From CAVUAF01 sp963739375 (GTDB lineage Bacteria; Acidobacteriota; Terriglobia; Terriglobales; Acidobacteriaceae), in assembly GCA_963739375.1 (NCBI GenBank), contig CAVUAF010000014.1, positions 372,001 to 436,000 on the forward strand: a stretch of DNA of 64,000 nucleotides, in the 5' to 3' direction. The notes below the pieces were generated by a model, which had not been told where the DNA came from, ran no database searches, and worked only from the letters and a program-made list of their open reading frames with translations. Shown one piece after another: positions 18,335-27,221 of this stretch (positions are counted from its first letter, which is position 1; each line of letters begins with the position of its first letter). The translations under genes and the position numbers were made by a program.

Positions 18335-18979
18335 CTACGCGGTCTTCGTCGCGATCTGCTTCAGCGCGTCGAGCGATTCCTCGAAGCGCCGGTTTACTTC
18401 TTTCCAGTTCACGACACTCCACCACGCCTTGAGGTAGTCGGGGCGCCGGTTCTGGTACTTCAGGTAATACGCGTGCTCCCAGATGTCGTTGCCCATCACG
18501 GGGTAGAGGCCCTGGGAGAGCGGGTTGTCCTGGTTGGCTGTGCTCAGCACCTGCAGCTTGCCGTCGCGCGCGCGCGCCAGCCACACCCAGCCGCTGCCGA
18601 ACTGCTTGGCGCCGGCATCATTGAATTTCTCCTGCAAGCTGGCGAACGTGCCGAAGGCCTGCGCGATGGCGTTGGCGACCGCGCCGGTGGGATCGCCGCC
18701 GGCATTCGCGGCCATGATCTTCCAGAACATGGTGTGGTTCACGTGGCCGCCACCGTTGTTGCGCACCGCCGTGCGGATGTCTTCCGGCACCGCGTTCAGG
18801 TTGCTGATGATCTGTTCCGGCGTCTTCTTGAACCAGTCGGGATGTTTCTGCAGCGCGGCATTCAGGTTGTTGACGTAGGCCGCGTGATGCTTGTCGTGGT
18901 GCAGCGTCATGGTCTGCGCGTCAATGGTTGGTTCGAGAGCGGAGTAATCGTAGGGCAGCGGGGGAAGCTCAAACGCCAT
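18335..18979 (-). CDS. sodB: Superoxide dismutase (Fe/Mn family)
   Basis: The 214-residue enzyme dismutates superoxide to O2 and H2O2. Expected metal ligands are visible: His27 in MTLHHDKHH, His near 82 in NHTMFW, and Asp/His in NDIWEHAYYL near 167-171. ATG 18979 is chosen because AGGAGG sits just upstream and MAFELPPLPYDY is the standard N-terminus. Fe versus Mn preference cannot be settled by eye, so the symbol is provisional. Confidence 0.93.
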   Translation of the reverse strand: MAFELPPLPYDYSALEPTIDAQTMTLHHDKHHAAYVNNLNAALQKHPDWFKKTPEQIISNLNAVPEDIRTAVRNNGGGHVNHTMFWKIMAANAGGDPTGAVANAIAQAFGTFASLQEKFNDAGAKQFGSGWVWLARARDGKLQVLSTANQDNPLSQGLYPVMGNDIWEHAYYLKYQNRRPDYLKAWWSVVNWKEVNRRFEESLDALKQIATKTA

Positions 18980-19221
18980 GGGTCCTCCTGGGAAATGAGG
19001 GTGCAGGTGAGTTCTGGGAACGTGCAAGCAACCGACCATTTTACCGCGAAGCGGCGTGCGCCGGGGCTGGTGCACCGAGGTAACCTGCCGCTGCCCGGAA
19101 GGCATAGACCTACAGTGACGAAAAGCTCGCGAAAGTGGCGTCCGCCGCGCCTTACCGGGCTATACTCCGGTTGAGCAGAGTACCTGCCCGTTCTTGTCCC
19201 CGACCAGCTGAAGGGCTAACT

Positions 19222-21405
19222 ATGTCCCCGCACCGCCGTAATTTCTTTTCCGCCATACTTGTTCTGCTTCTGTTTTGCGCCGCGTTTTCCAGCCCGTTAT
19301 TTGCCGGTTGCCATGTCATGGTGGTCAGCAACATCGCGCCCACCGATCCCAGCGGCGGTCCCGGCAATTCTCCACTGACCGTGTCTACCGCGGGCACGCC
19401 GGCGAACCTTGCCATCGAAGGCAACGTGGAGCGGCTCTCCGACCTGCTGGTCTTTGACGACACCACGGTCGCGGGCAATTGCTTCGCGGTCGGCAATCGC
19501 ATCTCCATCACCTACAACGTGACGCTGACCGCGCCGGCGAGCATCACGGCCGCGACCCCGGCCTACTTTGACGTATATGACAACGCTGGCGCGGGCGGCC
19601 TGACGATTGCCGCGAGTTCCATCTCCGGCCTGGCCCCGGGAGGGCTGCCGCAGACGGTCATCAGCATCGCCATCCAGCAGGGAGGCACGCCGGCGACTTC
19701 GGCGGGCGGTTTGGCGGCCAGCGGTGTTGGCTCGGCGGTCCGCATCAAGAACCTGCGCGTGAATGCGGGGACGCTTGTGGCCGGCGCCAACGCCACGGCT
19801 TCCATCACGGCGCTGCAAGGCCTGCCGGGCGGCGTCAGCGCCATTGTCGGGGTGGCGCAGAATTCCCTGGCGCCGGGCGCCGGAGTGACGCAAACCGGCT
19901 CGGGGCGGCAGAGCGCCGGCGCCACCCTGGATGTGCCGGCCATCCTCAGCTTCGCGGAGAATTTCGGCGCCGCCTTTCGTATCGGCGGCCCCAACGTGAG
20001 CGGCGTGTATGCCGACATTCCCACCACCGCCAGCACCTTGTCGTTCGACGTCGGCACCGCGCTTCCCTGGGGCGTGACCCTGTCTTTCCCCAGCACCATC
20101 GAGACTTCGGCGACGGCCGGCGCGGCCGGCATCATCTTCCGCCTGCGCTCCGGCGGTAACTGCAACGGTCCCCTGAACTGCGTCGCCGTTTACGAAACGC
20201 AAGCCAACGGCGCGGCGCCTTCGACCGTGACCATCACCACCGCCGCCACCCCCAACAGTGGCGCCAACGGCGCGCCGCCCGCCATCGGATTGTTTATCAA
20301 CAATCCCTCCGGCTTCGGGGACGTGCCGGTGGTCATGTCGTTTACCCCGGGCGGCGTCTCCCCAAGCAGCGCCAGCCCCGGCGACGGCCGGCAGACTTTT
20401 GTCGGTTGGCTGATGCGCAGCCAGACGACGCCGGGCGCCACGCTCTCCCAACCCGGCATCTCGTCGCTCTCGCCGAACGCGGCGCTGGTCGGCGCCCCGC
20501 CCCTCACCCTGACGGTGACGGGCACGAACTTTGGGCCCGGCTCGGCGGTGCTGTGGAACGGCTCGCCGCGCGCCACCAGCTTCGTCAGCGCCACGCAACT
20601 GACCGCCACCCTCGCCGCTTCTGATCTCGCCGCGGCCGCCACCGCCAACATCACGGTCCTGAACTCCGACGGCGGCATCTCCAACGCCGCGGCGTTTTCG
20701 GTGGTGAACAGCGCGGCGCCTCCGTATCCGTTCACTTACCTGCTGCCGCACGTGGTGAGCGGCGGCGGCTATGCCACCAAGATCACGGTGGTAAATACCA
20801 GCAACGTGCAGAACCCGGTGGTGGTGAACTTCCTCAGCCAAGCGGGCGCGCTGCTCGGCAGCACGCAGTACAGCGTGGCCCCGGGCGGCACGCTGCGCGT
20901 CGCCACCCCCGAGTCCGAGCGCTTCGGCCCCACCGCGACGCAGTGGGCGATGGTCGGCGCCCAAGCGGCGGTGCTCACCAACGTCTTCTTCGAGTACATC
21001 CCCAGCGGCTCCGACACGGTGGTGAACAGCGTCGGCTACACCGACGCGCCGCCCCTCACCGACTTCTCTCTGCCGGTCGAGTTCGAGCCGGCGCCGCCGG
21101 GCCGCGGCATCGGCCGCAGCGTCGGCCTGGCGCTCGCCAACCCCAACAGCAGCACGGTCGCGGCCACGCTCAAGCTGGTGGACGCCGGCGGGACCGTCCT
21201 CGCCACCTACGGCGTGTCGCTGCCCGCCCTGGGACAGATGGCCATGGACCTCAGCTCGCTTTCCACCTTCCGCGCCGCGCTGCCCAGCGGCAACTTCGTC
21301 GGCTCGGTGACGGTGACGGCCTCCGCGCCCATCTCCGCCATCGCCCTCGCCGACGACTTCGGCCCCTTCGCCGCAACCCCGGTGGGCTCCGGGCGGGCTC
21401 GCTGA
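19222..21405 (+). CDS. Secreted IPT/TIG-domain protein
   Basis: The 727-residue product begins with a signal peptide (residues 1-31, MSPHRRNFFSAILVLLLFCA). It has a long beta-rich N-terminal half of Ala/Gly/Thr-rich sequence, then an IPT/TIG immunoglobulin-like domain near residues 410-500 (ISSLSPNAALVGAPPLTLTV, VTGTNFGPGSAVLWNG). The C-terminal beta domain resembles surface or spore-coat-like repeats (TYLLPHVVSGGGYATKITVV). ATG 19222 follows AAGGG and starts the signal peptide. It is probably an extracellular or outer-surface protein; ligand unknown. A TATACT box near 19161 may be its -10. Confidence 0.75.
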   Translation: MSPHRRNFFSAILVLLLFCAAFSSPLFAGCHVMVVSNIAPTDPSGGPGNSPLTVSTAGTPANLAIEGNVERLSDLLVFDDTTVAGNCFAVGNRISITYNVTLTAPASITAATPAYFDVYDNAGAGGLTIAASSISGLAPGGLPQTVISIAIQQGGTPATSAGGLAASGVGSAVRIKNLRVNAGTLVAGANATASITALQGLPGGVSAIVGVAQNSLAPGAGVTQTGSGRQSAGATLDVPAILSFAENFGAAFRIGGPNVSGVYADIPTTASTLSFDVGTALPWGVTLSFPSTIETSATAGAAGIIFRLRSGGNCNGPLNCVAVYETQANGAAPSTVTITTAATPNSGANGAPPAIGLFINNPSGFGDVPVVMSFTPGGVSPSSASPGDGRQTFVGWLMRSQTTPGATLSQPGISSLSPNAALVGAPPLTLTVTGTNFGPGSAVLWNGSPRATSFVSATQLTATLAASDLAAAATANITVLNSDGGISNAAAFSVVNSAAPPYPFTYLLPHVVSGGGYATKITVVNTSNVQNPVVVNFLSQAGALLGSTQYSVAPGGTLRVATPESERFGPTATQWAMVGAQAAVLTNVFFEYIPSGSDTVVNSVGYTDAPPLTDFSLPVEFEPAPPGRGIGRSVGLALANPNSSTVAATLKLVDAGGTVLATYGVSLPALGQMAMDLSSLSTFRAALPSGNFVGSVTVTASAPISAIALADDFGPFAATPVGSGRAR

Positions 21406-21456
21406 TTCCAAGGTCCTTGAGCGCCCCCCCCACCCTCGATCTCGGCCCGTGGGCGC

Positions 21457-21485
21457 TTGACATGTGGCCAACATGCAACTATGCT
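21457..21485 (+). promoter_or_regulatory. Sigma-70 promoter of the toxin-antitoxin operon
   Basis: TTGACA (21457-21462), a 17-bp spacer and TATGCT (21480-21485) form a near-consensus promoter. Transcription would be expected to start at or within a base or two of the antitoxin ATG at 21492, so the mRNA may be leaderless. Confidence 0.7.
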
Positions 21486-21495
21486 GACCACATGT
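21460..21495. promoter_or_regulatory. Probable autoregulatory operator (ACATGTGG inverted repeat)
   Basis: ACATGTGG (21460-21467) and CCACATGT (21488-21495) form a perfect inverted repeat around the -10 box, with another ACATG half-site at 21471-21475. Ribbon-helix-helix antitoxins typically bind such sites in their own promoter. Confidence 0.6.
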
Positions 21496-21722
21496 CGAAG
21501 ATGATCCAGCTGCGCCACGTTCCCGACGCGCTCCACCGCACGCTCAAAACCAGGGCGGCGATGGCTGGCATGTCGCTGTCCGACTACCTGCTGGCGGAAA
21601 TTCGCGAGCTCGCGCAGCGCCCCACGCTGGAAGAGCTGCGCGAACGGCTCCATCAGCGCGGGCCCACCACCGTTCCTCTGGACACCGCGCGCGCGGTGCG
21701 CGCCGAGCGGGATGCACGGTGA
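21492..21722 (+). CDS. FitA/VapB-type ribbon-helix-helix antitoxin
   Basis: The 76-residue product has an N-terminal ribbon-helix-helix fold (IQLRHVPDALHRTLKTRAAM, then GMSLSDYLLAEIRELA), characteristic of FitA-like antitoxins. The C-terminal tail (about 50-76) would wrap the toxin. Its stop overlaps the toxin start by four bases. There is no Shine-Dalgarno site because the promoter -10 box ends six bases before the ATG. Confidence 0.88.
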   Translation: MSKMIQLRHVPDALHRTLKTRAAMAGMSLSDYLLAEIRELAQRPTLEELRERLHQRGPTTVPLDTARAVRAERDAR

Positions 21723-22111
21723 TCGTGCTCGACGCATCCGCGACCCTCGACTGGCTCCTGCAAACCACCGCCGGCGGGAAAATCGAACGCCGGATCTTTG
21801 CGCGCGGCGAGGGACTCCACGCACCTCACCTGCTCGATCTGGAAGTCGCGCAAGCGCTCCGCCGGTTCGCGCGGGACGGAGCTATCTCCGCCGACCGCGC
21901 CCAGGCGGCTCTGGACGATCTGTTGGCCCTCAGGGTTACGCGCTACTCGCATCGCCTGCTGCTGCCGCGCATATGGCAACTCCGCCATGACCTGACCGCG
22001 TATGACGCCGCCTACGTAGCGCTGGCAGAACTCCTGGGTGCGCCCCTGATTACACGGGACCGGAGGCTGGCTTCGGCAGCGGGCCACGCGGCCGAGGTCG
22101 AGGTCATGTAG
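21719..22111 (+). CDS. vapC: PIN-domain ribonuclease toxin (VapC/FitB type)
   Basis: The 130-residue PIN toxin has the expected acidic residues Asp5 (VLDASA), Glu42 (DLEVAQ), Asp96 (TAYDAAYVAL) and Asp114 (ITRDRRL), which bind Mg2+ for RNA cleavage. The GTG start overlaps the end of the antitoxin gene (GTGA). The pair lies immediately outside the left boundary of the tRNA-Ala island. Confidence 0.9.
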   Translation: MIVLDASATLDWLLQTTAGGKIERRIFARGEGLHAPHLLDLEVAQALRRFARDGAISADRAQAALDDLLALRVTRYSHRLLLPRIWQLRHDLTAYDAAYVALAELLGAPLITRDRRLASAAGHAAEVEVM

Positions 22112-22127
22112 CGGTTGCGAAGAGAAG

Positions 22128-22175
22128 TGGTGGACCTGGTCGGGATCGAACCGACGACCTCTTCCATGCCATGGA
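22128..22175 (-). mobile_element. Left attachment site: 48-bp copy of the tRNA-Ala 3' part
   Basis: These 48 bases are identical to 37189-37236, which is the 3' part of the intact tRNA-Ala gene. They include CCA, the acceptor strand, the T-arm and the 3' side of the anticodon arm. They are in the same orientation, and the 5' half is missing here, so this is not a functional tRNA. A direct repeat of a tRNA 3' end at the far end of a 15-kb segment is the classic footprint of tyrosine-recombinase integration. Confidence 0.85.
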
Positions 22176-22301
22176 GAAAGACCCCTCTCGTAACAAAACA
22201 GCTTCCCAGAAAACCAAATAGTTAGCGCGACACCTGGCGACTCAAAACGCCCCGGAATCGCCGTGTCTACTGACACAAAAACTGACACAGTGGAGGTCGG
22301 G

Positions 22302-22637
22302 ATGTTTATCCCCTTCGGTCGTCTCTTTCGTCTCCTTCGCCGAAAGCCCCGCCCCTCTCCCTTCGGGCTAGATGCCTGGCAGGACGAGGAGGAGTCTCAG
22401 GAAGTCATGGTGGACCAGGAGATGAGCCCTGGTGACCGAGATCCCTTTGGCAGCTGGTGGTTCGCCGGACGGATCGCCAAGGCCTTGGAGGCCGAGCTCC
22501 CTGAGGGCACGCTCGTCAAAGGCGAACCCAACGAACACGGTGTGATCGAAACTGGCGCGGATGTTACGGCCAACGGGCCCGATGGCGCTTCAGGAAGCGG
22601 CCCTGATTTCAGCTTCCACGTCGACATGAATTTCTAG
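22302..22637 (+). CDS. Hypothetical protein at island left end
   Basis: A 111-residue product from ATG 22302, which has GGAGGT at a good distance. An in-frame GTG start at 22263 would add STDTKTDT, which is really the leftover 3' end of an integrase-like frame. The N-terminus is basic (GRLFRLLRRKPRPS); the rest is acidic with a C-terminal segment ending FSFHVDMNF. No family is recognised. Confidence 0.45.
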   Translation: MFIPFGRLFRLLRRKPRPSPFGLDAWQDEEESQEVMVDQEMSPGDRDPFGSWWFAGRIAKALEAELPEGTLVKGEPNEHGVIETGADVTANGPDGASGSGPDFSFHVDMNF

Positions 22638-23462
22638 GCGGTGCTAAGGCGCAGAGTAGAGCCGCTATGCTCCGCCATCGAAAGATCTTCCGCACCAGGC
22701 CCAGTACACAAATCGGTCAGGAAGCCTTTGTCAGCTTCGAGCAGTCAGGGCGGGACGAGGGCTTCGAAGACATCACCGAAATATTTGTCCCCACCTGCAA
22801 TGGCTGCAGCCGCGTCATCCACGATCCCAAAGGAGCCTGTCGGCAGCCACGCCATATTGAGCCGTGAGCACTCGCACAATGGCCGCCGCGCGCCGCCGGG
22901 AAAGATCGATATTCGCGGCCAGGGCACCAACATTGTCGGTATGGCCCACGACATAGATCTTGAGCTTGCGTCCTGCTTCAGCAGCTTGACGATTTCCTGA
23001 AGCGCAGGGGCGGACTCCGGCTTGACCTCGGCCTTGCCGGTGTCGAAACATCGAACGGGTCGACAAGGGGAATTAGGGGAGTTGCTCTCGAGCTTACCGT
23101 CCCCCATCCATCATGAAGCGCTTGATTCCGTCGTCGTTCAGACGCGACACTTTAGGCCACGGAATGACACCCTGAGGTGTGCTGGCGGCGACATCCGAGT
23201 AGTCCCCAGATGCCGATGATGGAGATGTGCCCGCATAGAGGTCTTCCAGCATCGAATTGCGAAAGCACTGTAGAACCATGTTATTCTGCAAGGCGCTGCT
23301 GAAGCTGAGGATCGTTAATGAATGCGCGGACCTCGTCATGGTCGCTCATACGGGCTTCCAGAATTCCTCTACTATGGCATGAACTCTGCACAATGACAGA
23401 GATTCAGTTGGAAGCCAACATGGCGGGTCGACTCGGACGCCACATTCAGCAAAGTTCACCCC
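22638..23462. other. Decayed region of gene fragments
   Basis: About 0.8 kb without an intact gene. It holds an OmpA-domain fragment and part of a small conserved-looking frame (minus, about 23094-23255, with LEDLYAGTSPSSASGDYSD). Base composition is lower in GC than in flanking core genes. It reads as accumulated remnants at the island end. Confidence 0.5.
22830..23070 (-). pseudogene. OmpA-family C-terminal domain fragment, frameshifted
   Basis: Reading leftward, FDTGKAEVKPESAPALQEIV and KLLKQDA are followed, after loss of one base near 22973, by KLKIYVVGHTDNVG and LSRRRAAAIVRVLTAQYGV. These are the peptidoglycan-binding OmpA-like core motifs, including the TDNVG loop. The N-terminal part is absent and the end runs into a stop before the usual NRRVEL segment. 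A dead fragment. Confidence 0.75.
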
Positions 23463-23924
23463 TCAGACCAGTTCCTGAAGGACACACTCCAGTATTTGAG
23501 GCATTCTCGCGGACAGCGCGGGTGAAAGCTCAGATTGCATGAGCGCTGAATCGATACAAATGGCAATCAGACTGAGGCGAGCCGTCTCGAAGGACGGTGA
23601 GACAATCCGAAGTAGGTGTATGACCTGAGTCAGGGAAAGATGGTGGACATGCCACTGTCGATCCTCCAGACCCCGCAGCCCATTTCCATCTCCGAAAACT
23701 GCCACGCTGCCCACTTGAGAGGGGTCGAGCAGGGCGTCGACGAGAGTGACCCGGCTCCGCCCCTCGATTTGGTCAGCGCAAGCGAGGAGATCTGTCCCGC
23801 ACCAGAGTACCTCCGTGTCCTCAGGTAGTCTCGGGTCACAGGCGAGCCGGTTTATAACGTGCCATCCGACTCCTTCATCACCCATGAGGCGATTGCCAAG
23901 ACCAATGACCAAGTGGGATTTCAC
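23463..23924 (-). CDS. [NiFe] hydrogenase maturation protease
   Basis: The 153-residue endopeptidase removes the C-terminal tail of the hydrogenase large subunit after nickel insertion. It begins with the family signature VIGLGNRLMGDEGVGWHV (residues 6-23) with acidic Ni-sensing residues at 16-17. Later HHLSLTQVIHLL matches the second conserved His region. It is the last gene of the hydrogenase operon, overlapping the kinase gene by four bases. Its likely substrate is the large subunit encoded in the same operon, whose C-terminal extension is LLQRHHAA. Confidence 0.9.
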   Translation of the reverse strand: MKSHLVIGLGNRLMGDEGVGWHVINRLACDPRLPEDTEVLWCGTDLLACADQIEGRSRVTLVDALLDPSQVGSVAVFGDGNGLRGLEDRQWHVHHLSLTQVIHLLRIVSPSFETARLSLIAICIDSALMQSELSPALSARMPQILECVLQELV

Positions 23925-25927
23925 GAGGGTTGTCCTGTGGCGACGGCGGAAGCAATCGGCAATCGGATCTTGAAGGTGCTACCTTTGCCGACCTCACTCT
24001 CCACGGAGATACTTCCACGATGCGAGGTGATGATTCCATACGCAATGGACAAGCCGAGGCCCGTCCCCTGACCGCTCTCCTTGGTGGTGAAAAAGGGATC
24101 GAACACCTGGTCAATCTCATCTGGGGGCACGCCGCATCCTGTGTCCGAGATCAGGACTTCGACGGAATTGTTGGGCGTGCTGTGGCGGGTGGTAATGGTG
24201 ATGGTGCCTCTCTCTTGCATGGCCTGAACGGCATTCATGAGGATGTTCATGAACACTTGCTGAAGCTCGGATTTGTCAGCCATGACGGGAGGAAGTTGCG
24301 GGTCGTAGTTGATGGCCACGGTGATGTTCAGGAATTGCGCTTGTTTTGTAACCAGAGACAGCGTGTCTTGGAGGATCTTGTTGAGGTCGGCGGGTTCGGT
24401 GTTGACCCTGGAATGGCGGGAGAATTCCAGCAGGCCTTTGACGATATCGCGGCAGCGCTGGGTCTGCTTGACGACCTCCTGGAGGTTTTCCCGGTTGGGA
24501 TCATCCTCCTTGACGTCCTCGAGGGTGAGGGCGGTCAGCGCCAGGATGGCGCCCAGGGGATTGTTGATCTCATGGGCCACGCCCGCCGCCAGCATGCCTA
24601 ACGAAGCCAGCCTTTCCGACTGGGCGACCCTCGCCTGCATCGCGCCCAGTTCTTCGCTGCGCTGCTTGACCTTTTCCTCGAGAGTTCGTCCCCACTCCTC
24701 GAGGTCGCCCCGCATCTGCCGCAGGCTTTTGAGCATGGTATTGAAGGAATCGGCCAGCTGCGCAATCTCGCCCTGGGAACCCGTCGGGACTTCTTGATCG
24801 AAGCGGCCGGCGGCGATGCTGCGCGTGGCGGCCACCATCTTGCCAATGGGAAATGTAATCCTGCCGATCTCGTAGTAAGTGATGCCAATAATGAGGATGA
24901 AGCCGAGGGTGGCGATCCCGAAGAAAGAGAGAATGACACGGTTGCGTACGGAGATGTAGGTACTTTCAAGAAGTCCCACGTATAGCATGCCGACAATTTC
25001 CCGATCATAGCTGCGGATGGGCTCGTAGGCGCTGATGTACCAGTCATCGACGACAAATGCTCGCGCCCGCCATATCTCGCCGCGGCCCAGCACCGCGTCA
25101 TTGACTTCTTCGGAAACCCGGGTGCCCAGCGCCCGCTGGCCGTCTGCCAGCTTAATGGTGGTCGAGATGCGGACGTCGTGCTGAAATATCGTAACCGTGC
25201 CGACGTCTTTGTTCATGAACCGCTCGCCCCGGGAGACTAGACCGGAGACGCGGTCCACTATCCCGAAGTTCCGGTTCAGGAGAACCCCGCCATAGAGAGC
25301 ACCCAGAACTTCGCCATGGAGCCCACGCAGGGGCGCCGCCGCTATGAGAACCATGCCGGAGGTTTCTTCCGTTTTATCGACCGGCTTGGCCCTCGGAGTA
25401 GGCACCAAACGGAAGTAAGCTCTTTCCCGGAGAACGGGATCTTCGTTGTGGAGGAGTTCTGCGGAAAAGACGTCGGTGGCCGCAGCCACTTTGCCCGCAA
25501 GGGCGGCCCTGACCACACTAATCGAAGAAACATCGTCCCTTACATGATCAGAATCAGAGGCCCGCAGCGCCACCCGTCCCTGCCGATCCGTGAGGGTCAG
25601 GAAATCGAAGCTGTTGTCCTTCCGCACGGCATCCAGATAGGCGATGAGGGACGTCTGGTCGCTCGCCAAGAGGTACTGCTGAATGGTCGTTCCGGAGGTC
25701 GCGAGCTGAACCGTGTGCTTCACAGTCTCAAGCTGCTGGTCATAGACCAACCGGGCCGTAGCTAAATCACCGTCCACGGAGCGGCGCTCTTGCATCAGAA
25801 TCGTCGAGCTGACTATCCAGGAGCCCACCAGAGAGGTGGCCAGCCCCCCGATTCCCAAAATGACGAGGTACACCGAGATGAGCTTCGCCTTCAGAGATAG
25901 CCGAGAGAATGAGAGGTCAAGCCGCAT
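23921..25927 (-). CDS. Cache-domain sensor histidine kinase in the hydrogenase operon
   Basis: The 668-residue membrane kinase has TM1 at about 13-42, an extracytoplasmic cache-type sensor domain at about 45-320 and TM2 at 331-352. A HAMP domain at about 353-405 is followed by a coiled coil (405-440). A HisKA domain follows with phosphoacceptor His452 in GVAHEINNPLGAI. The HATPase ends in DTGCGVPPDEID and GTGLGLSIAYGI. It overlaps the hydrogenase alpha gene by 11 bases upstream and the protease gene by four bases downstream. That makes it an integral member of the operon. Its signal is unknown; receivers encoded at the head of the same operon are obvious candidate partners. Confidence 0.92.
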   Translation of the reverse strand: MRLDLSFSRLSLKAKLISVYLVILGIGGLATSLVGSWIVSSTILMQERRSVDGDLATARLVYDQQLETVKHTVQLATSGTTIQQYLLASDQTSLIAYLDAVRKDNSFDFLTLTDRQGRVALRASDSDHVRDDVSSISVVRAALAGKVAAATDVFSAELLHNEDPVLRERAYFRLVPTPRAKPVDKTEETSGMVLIAAAPLRGLHGEVLGALYGGVLLNRNFGIVDRVSGLVSRGERFMNKDVGTVTIFQHDVRISTTIKLADGQRALGTRVSEEVNDAVLGRGEIWRARAFVVDDWYISAYEPIRSYDREIVGMLYVGLLESTYISVRNRVILSFFGIATLGFILIIGITYYEIGRITFPIGKMVAATRSIAAGRFDQEVPTGSQGEIAQLADSFNTMLKSLRQMRGDLEEWGRTLEEKVKQRSEELGAMQARVAQSERLASLGMLAAGVAHEINNPLGAILALTALTLEDVKEDDPNRENLQEVVKQTQRCRDIVKGLLEFSRHSRVNTEPADLNKILQDTLSLVTKQAQFLNITVAINYDPQLPPVMADKSELQQVFMNILMNAVQAMQERGTITITTRHSTPNNSVEVLISDTGCGVPPDEIDQVFDPFFTTKESGQGTGLGLSIAYGIITSHRGSISVESEVGKGSTFKIRLPIASAVATGQPS

Positions 25928-27221
25928 GGTGTCTCTGCAGCAGGTGCACGGAGCACGAGATGCACGGATCGTAAGCCCGCGCGACCATTTCTAGCTTCTT
26001 CCTGAGAGCGGGTACATCCTTGCTCGCGCTTTGCTCGACGGTAGAGCGGAAGTGGTTTTCAATGCTGGCGGCATTAAAGGCGGTAGGGGTGATAACGTCC
26101 GCCGCGGTGATTCGACCCTCGTCGTCGTAAGTATAGCTGTGGACGAGCAGTCCGCGGGGTGCTTCGGTGACCCCCGTGCCGGTACCCGCTTGGGGGCGCA
26201 CGGCGACACATCCTTCTTCTTTAAGGCCGTCGCGGAGCAGGCGCTCCACAATCGCGAGTCCGGAATGTACATCATGAACCAATTCGACCGCTTGGGCCTT
26301 GTTGTTGTCCATGGGGTTGTCGCTGGGTAGCCGCAGTCCCAATTCGCCCATGGCCACTCGGGCGCGCTCCGTCAGTCCCTGCGTGTTGGTAGAGAGTCGA
26401 GCCAGGGCTCCCACCATGAACGGCTTACCGTTAAACGAACTGTGCTTGGCGTGCGAGCCCGGGACGGCCTTTTCATTGCTCAAGGAGCGGTAGGCCGCGG
26501 CGGGCACGCTCTGCCGCTGCCCGTTCGAGGAGACGATGATTTCGGCACCCGCATAATAACCATGATTCTGAGGGGAGGAGAGCGCGGCGAAAACGGTGTC
26601 CGTATGACAGAAGTCCGCGGCGGGCAAGGATGCCAACAGCTTTATAGTCGTCTCGCAATCCGCCACCCCCTGGATGAGGGCCTCGCGCAACGCCACCAGC
26701 GAGTCCACGCTGGGAAGTTTTCCGAACCCTCCCACAATCGCGTTGACCGGGTGGACGGCCCGACCCCCGAGGCTTTCCTGGATGGAGTTCCCCAGCTTCT
26801 TCATGCGCAGGCCTAGTTTCACCGCATCCAGATGGTCCGCGGCAAGTGCGGTCACACTGGGATAATCCAGATAGTCCGGCACGGCCAGGCAGAACAGATG
26901 CAGCGCATGGCTCTGGATGCTCTCGCCCTTGTACAAGAGATCCCGCAGCAACTCCGTCTGTGGGGTGACCTCGACTCCCAGAGCCTTTTCGGTGGCTTTG
27001 AGCGAGGTCAGGGAATGGGCGACGGAACAGATCGAGCAAATCCTGGACAGGATCTGAGATATATCCTCGTAACTCCTGCCGCGCACCAGCCCTTCCAGGA
27101 GGCGCGCTCCTTCAAAAATGTCGAAGCGGACCGCCGCGACGGCGCCGTCGTCCAACTCCACCGTGATCCCACCATGACCTTCGACCCGAGCCAGATGCTC
27201 GACCTGAATCTTTGTGCTCAT
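25917..27221 (-). CDS. hydA: [NiFe] hydrogenase large (alpha) subunit, group 3 type
   Basis: The 434-residue catalytic subunit binds the Ni-Fe site through the L1 motif RICSIC (Cys62 and Cys65) and the L2 motif DPCISCSVH (Cys420 and Cys423). Both Cys pairs are intact. L1 has Ser where Gly is common. The eight residues after His426 (LLQRHHAA) are the expected cleavable tail. Length and the partner set (delta, FAD/NAD(P)-binding gamma, Fe-S beta) match cytoplasmic sulfhydrogenase-like group 3b enzymes, which couple H2 to NAD(P). Overlaps the delta gene by four bases and the kinase gene by 11. Confidence 0.9.
   Translation of the reverse strand: MSTKIQVEHLARVEGHGGITVELDDGAVAAVRFDIFEGARLLEGLVRGRSYEDISQILSRICSICSVAHSLTSLKATEKALGVEVTPQTELLRDLLYKGESIQSHALHLFCLAVPDYLDYPSVTALAADHLDAVKLGLRMKKLGNSIQESLGGRAVHPVNAIVGGFGKLPSVDSLVALREALIQGVADCETTIKLLASLPAADFCHTDTVFAALSSPQNHGYYAGAEIIVSSNGQRQSVPAAAYRSLSNEKAVPGSHAKHSSFNGKPFMVGALARLSTNTQGLTERARVAMGELGLRLPSDNPMDNNKAQAVELVHDVHSGLAIVERLLRDGLKEEGCVAVRPQAGTGTGVTEAPRGLLVHSYTYDDEGRITAADVITPTAFNAASIENHFRSTVEQSASKDVPALRKKLEMVARAYDPCISCSVHLLQRHHAA

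Noticed and set aside
23318..23542. Plus-strand frame opposite the maturation protease
   Set aside because: It overlaps the end of a well-supported gene and has no family features.
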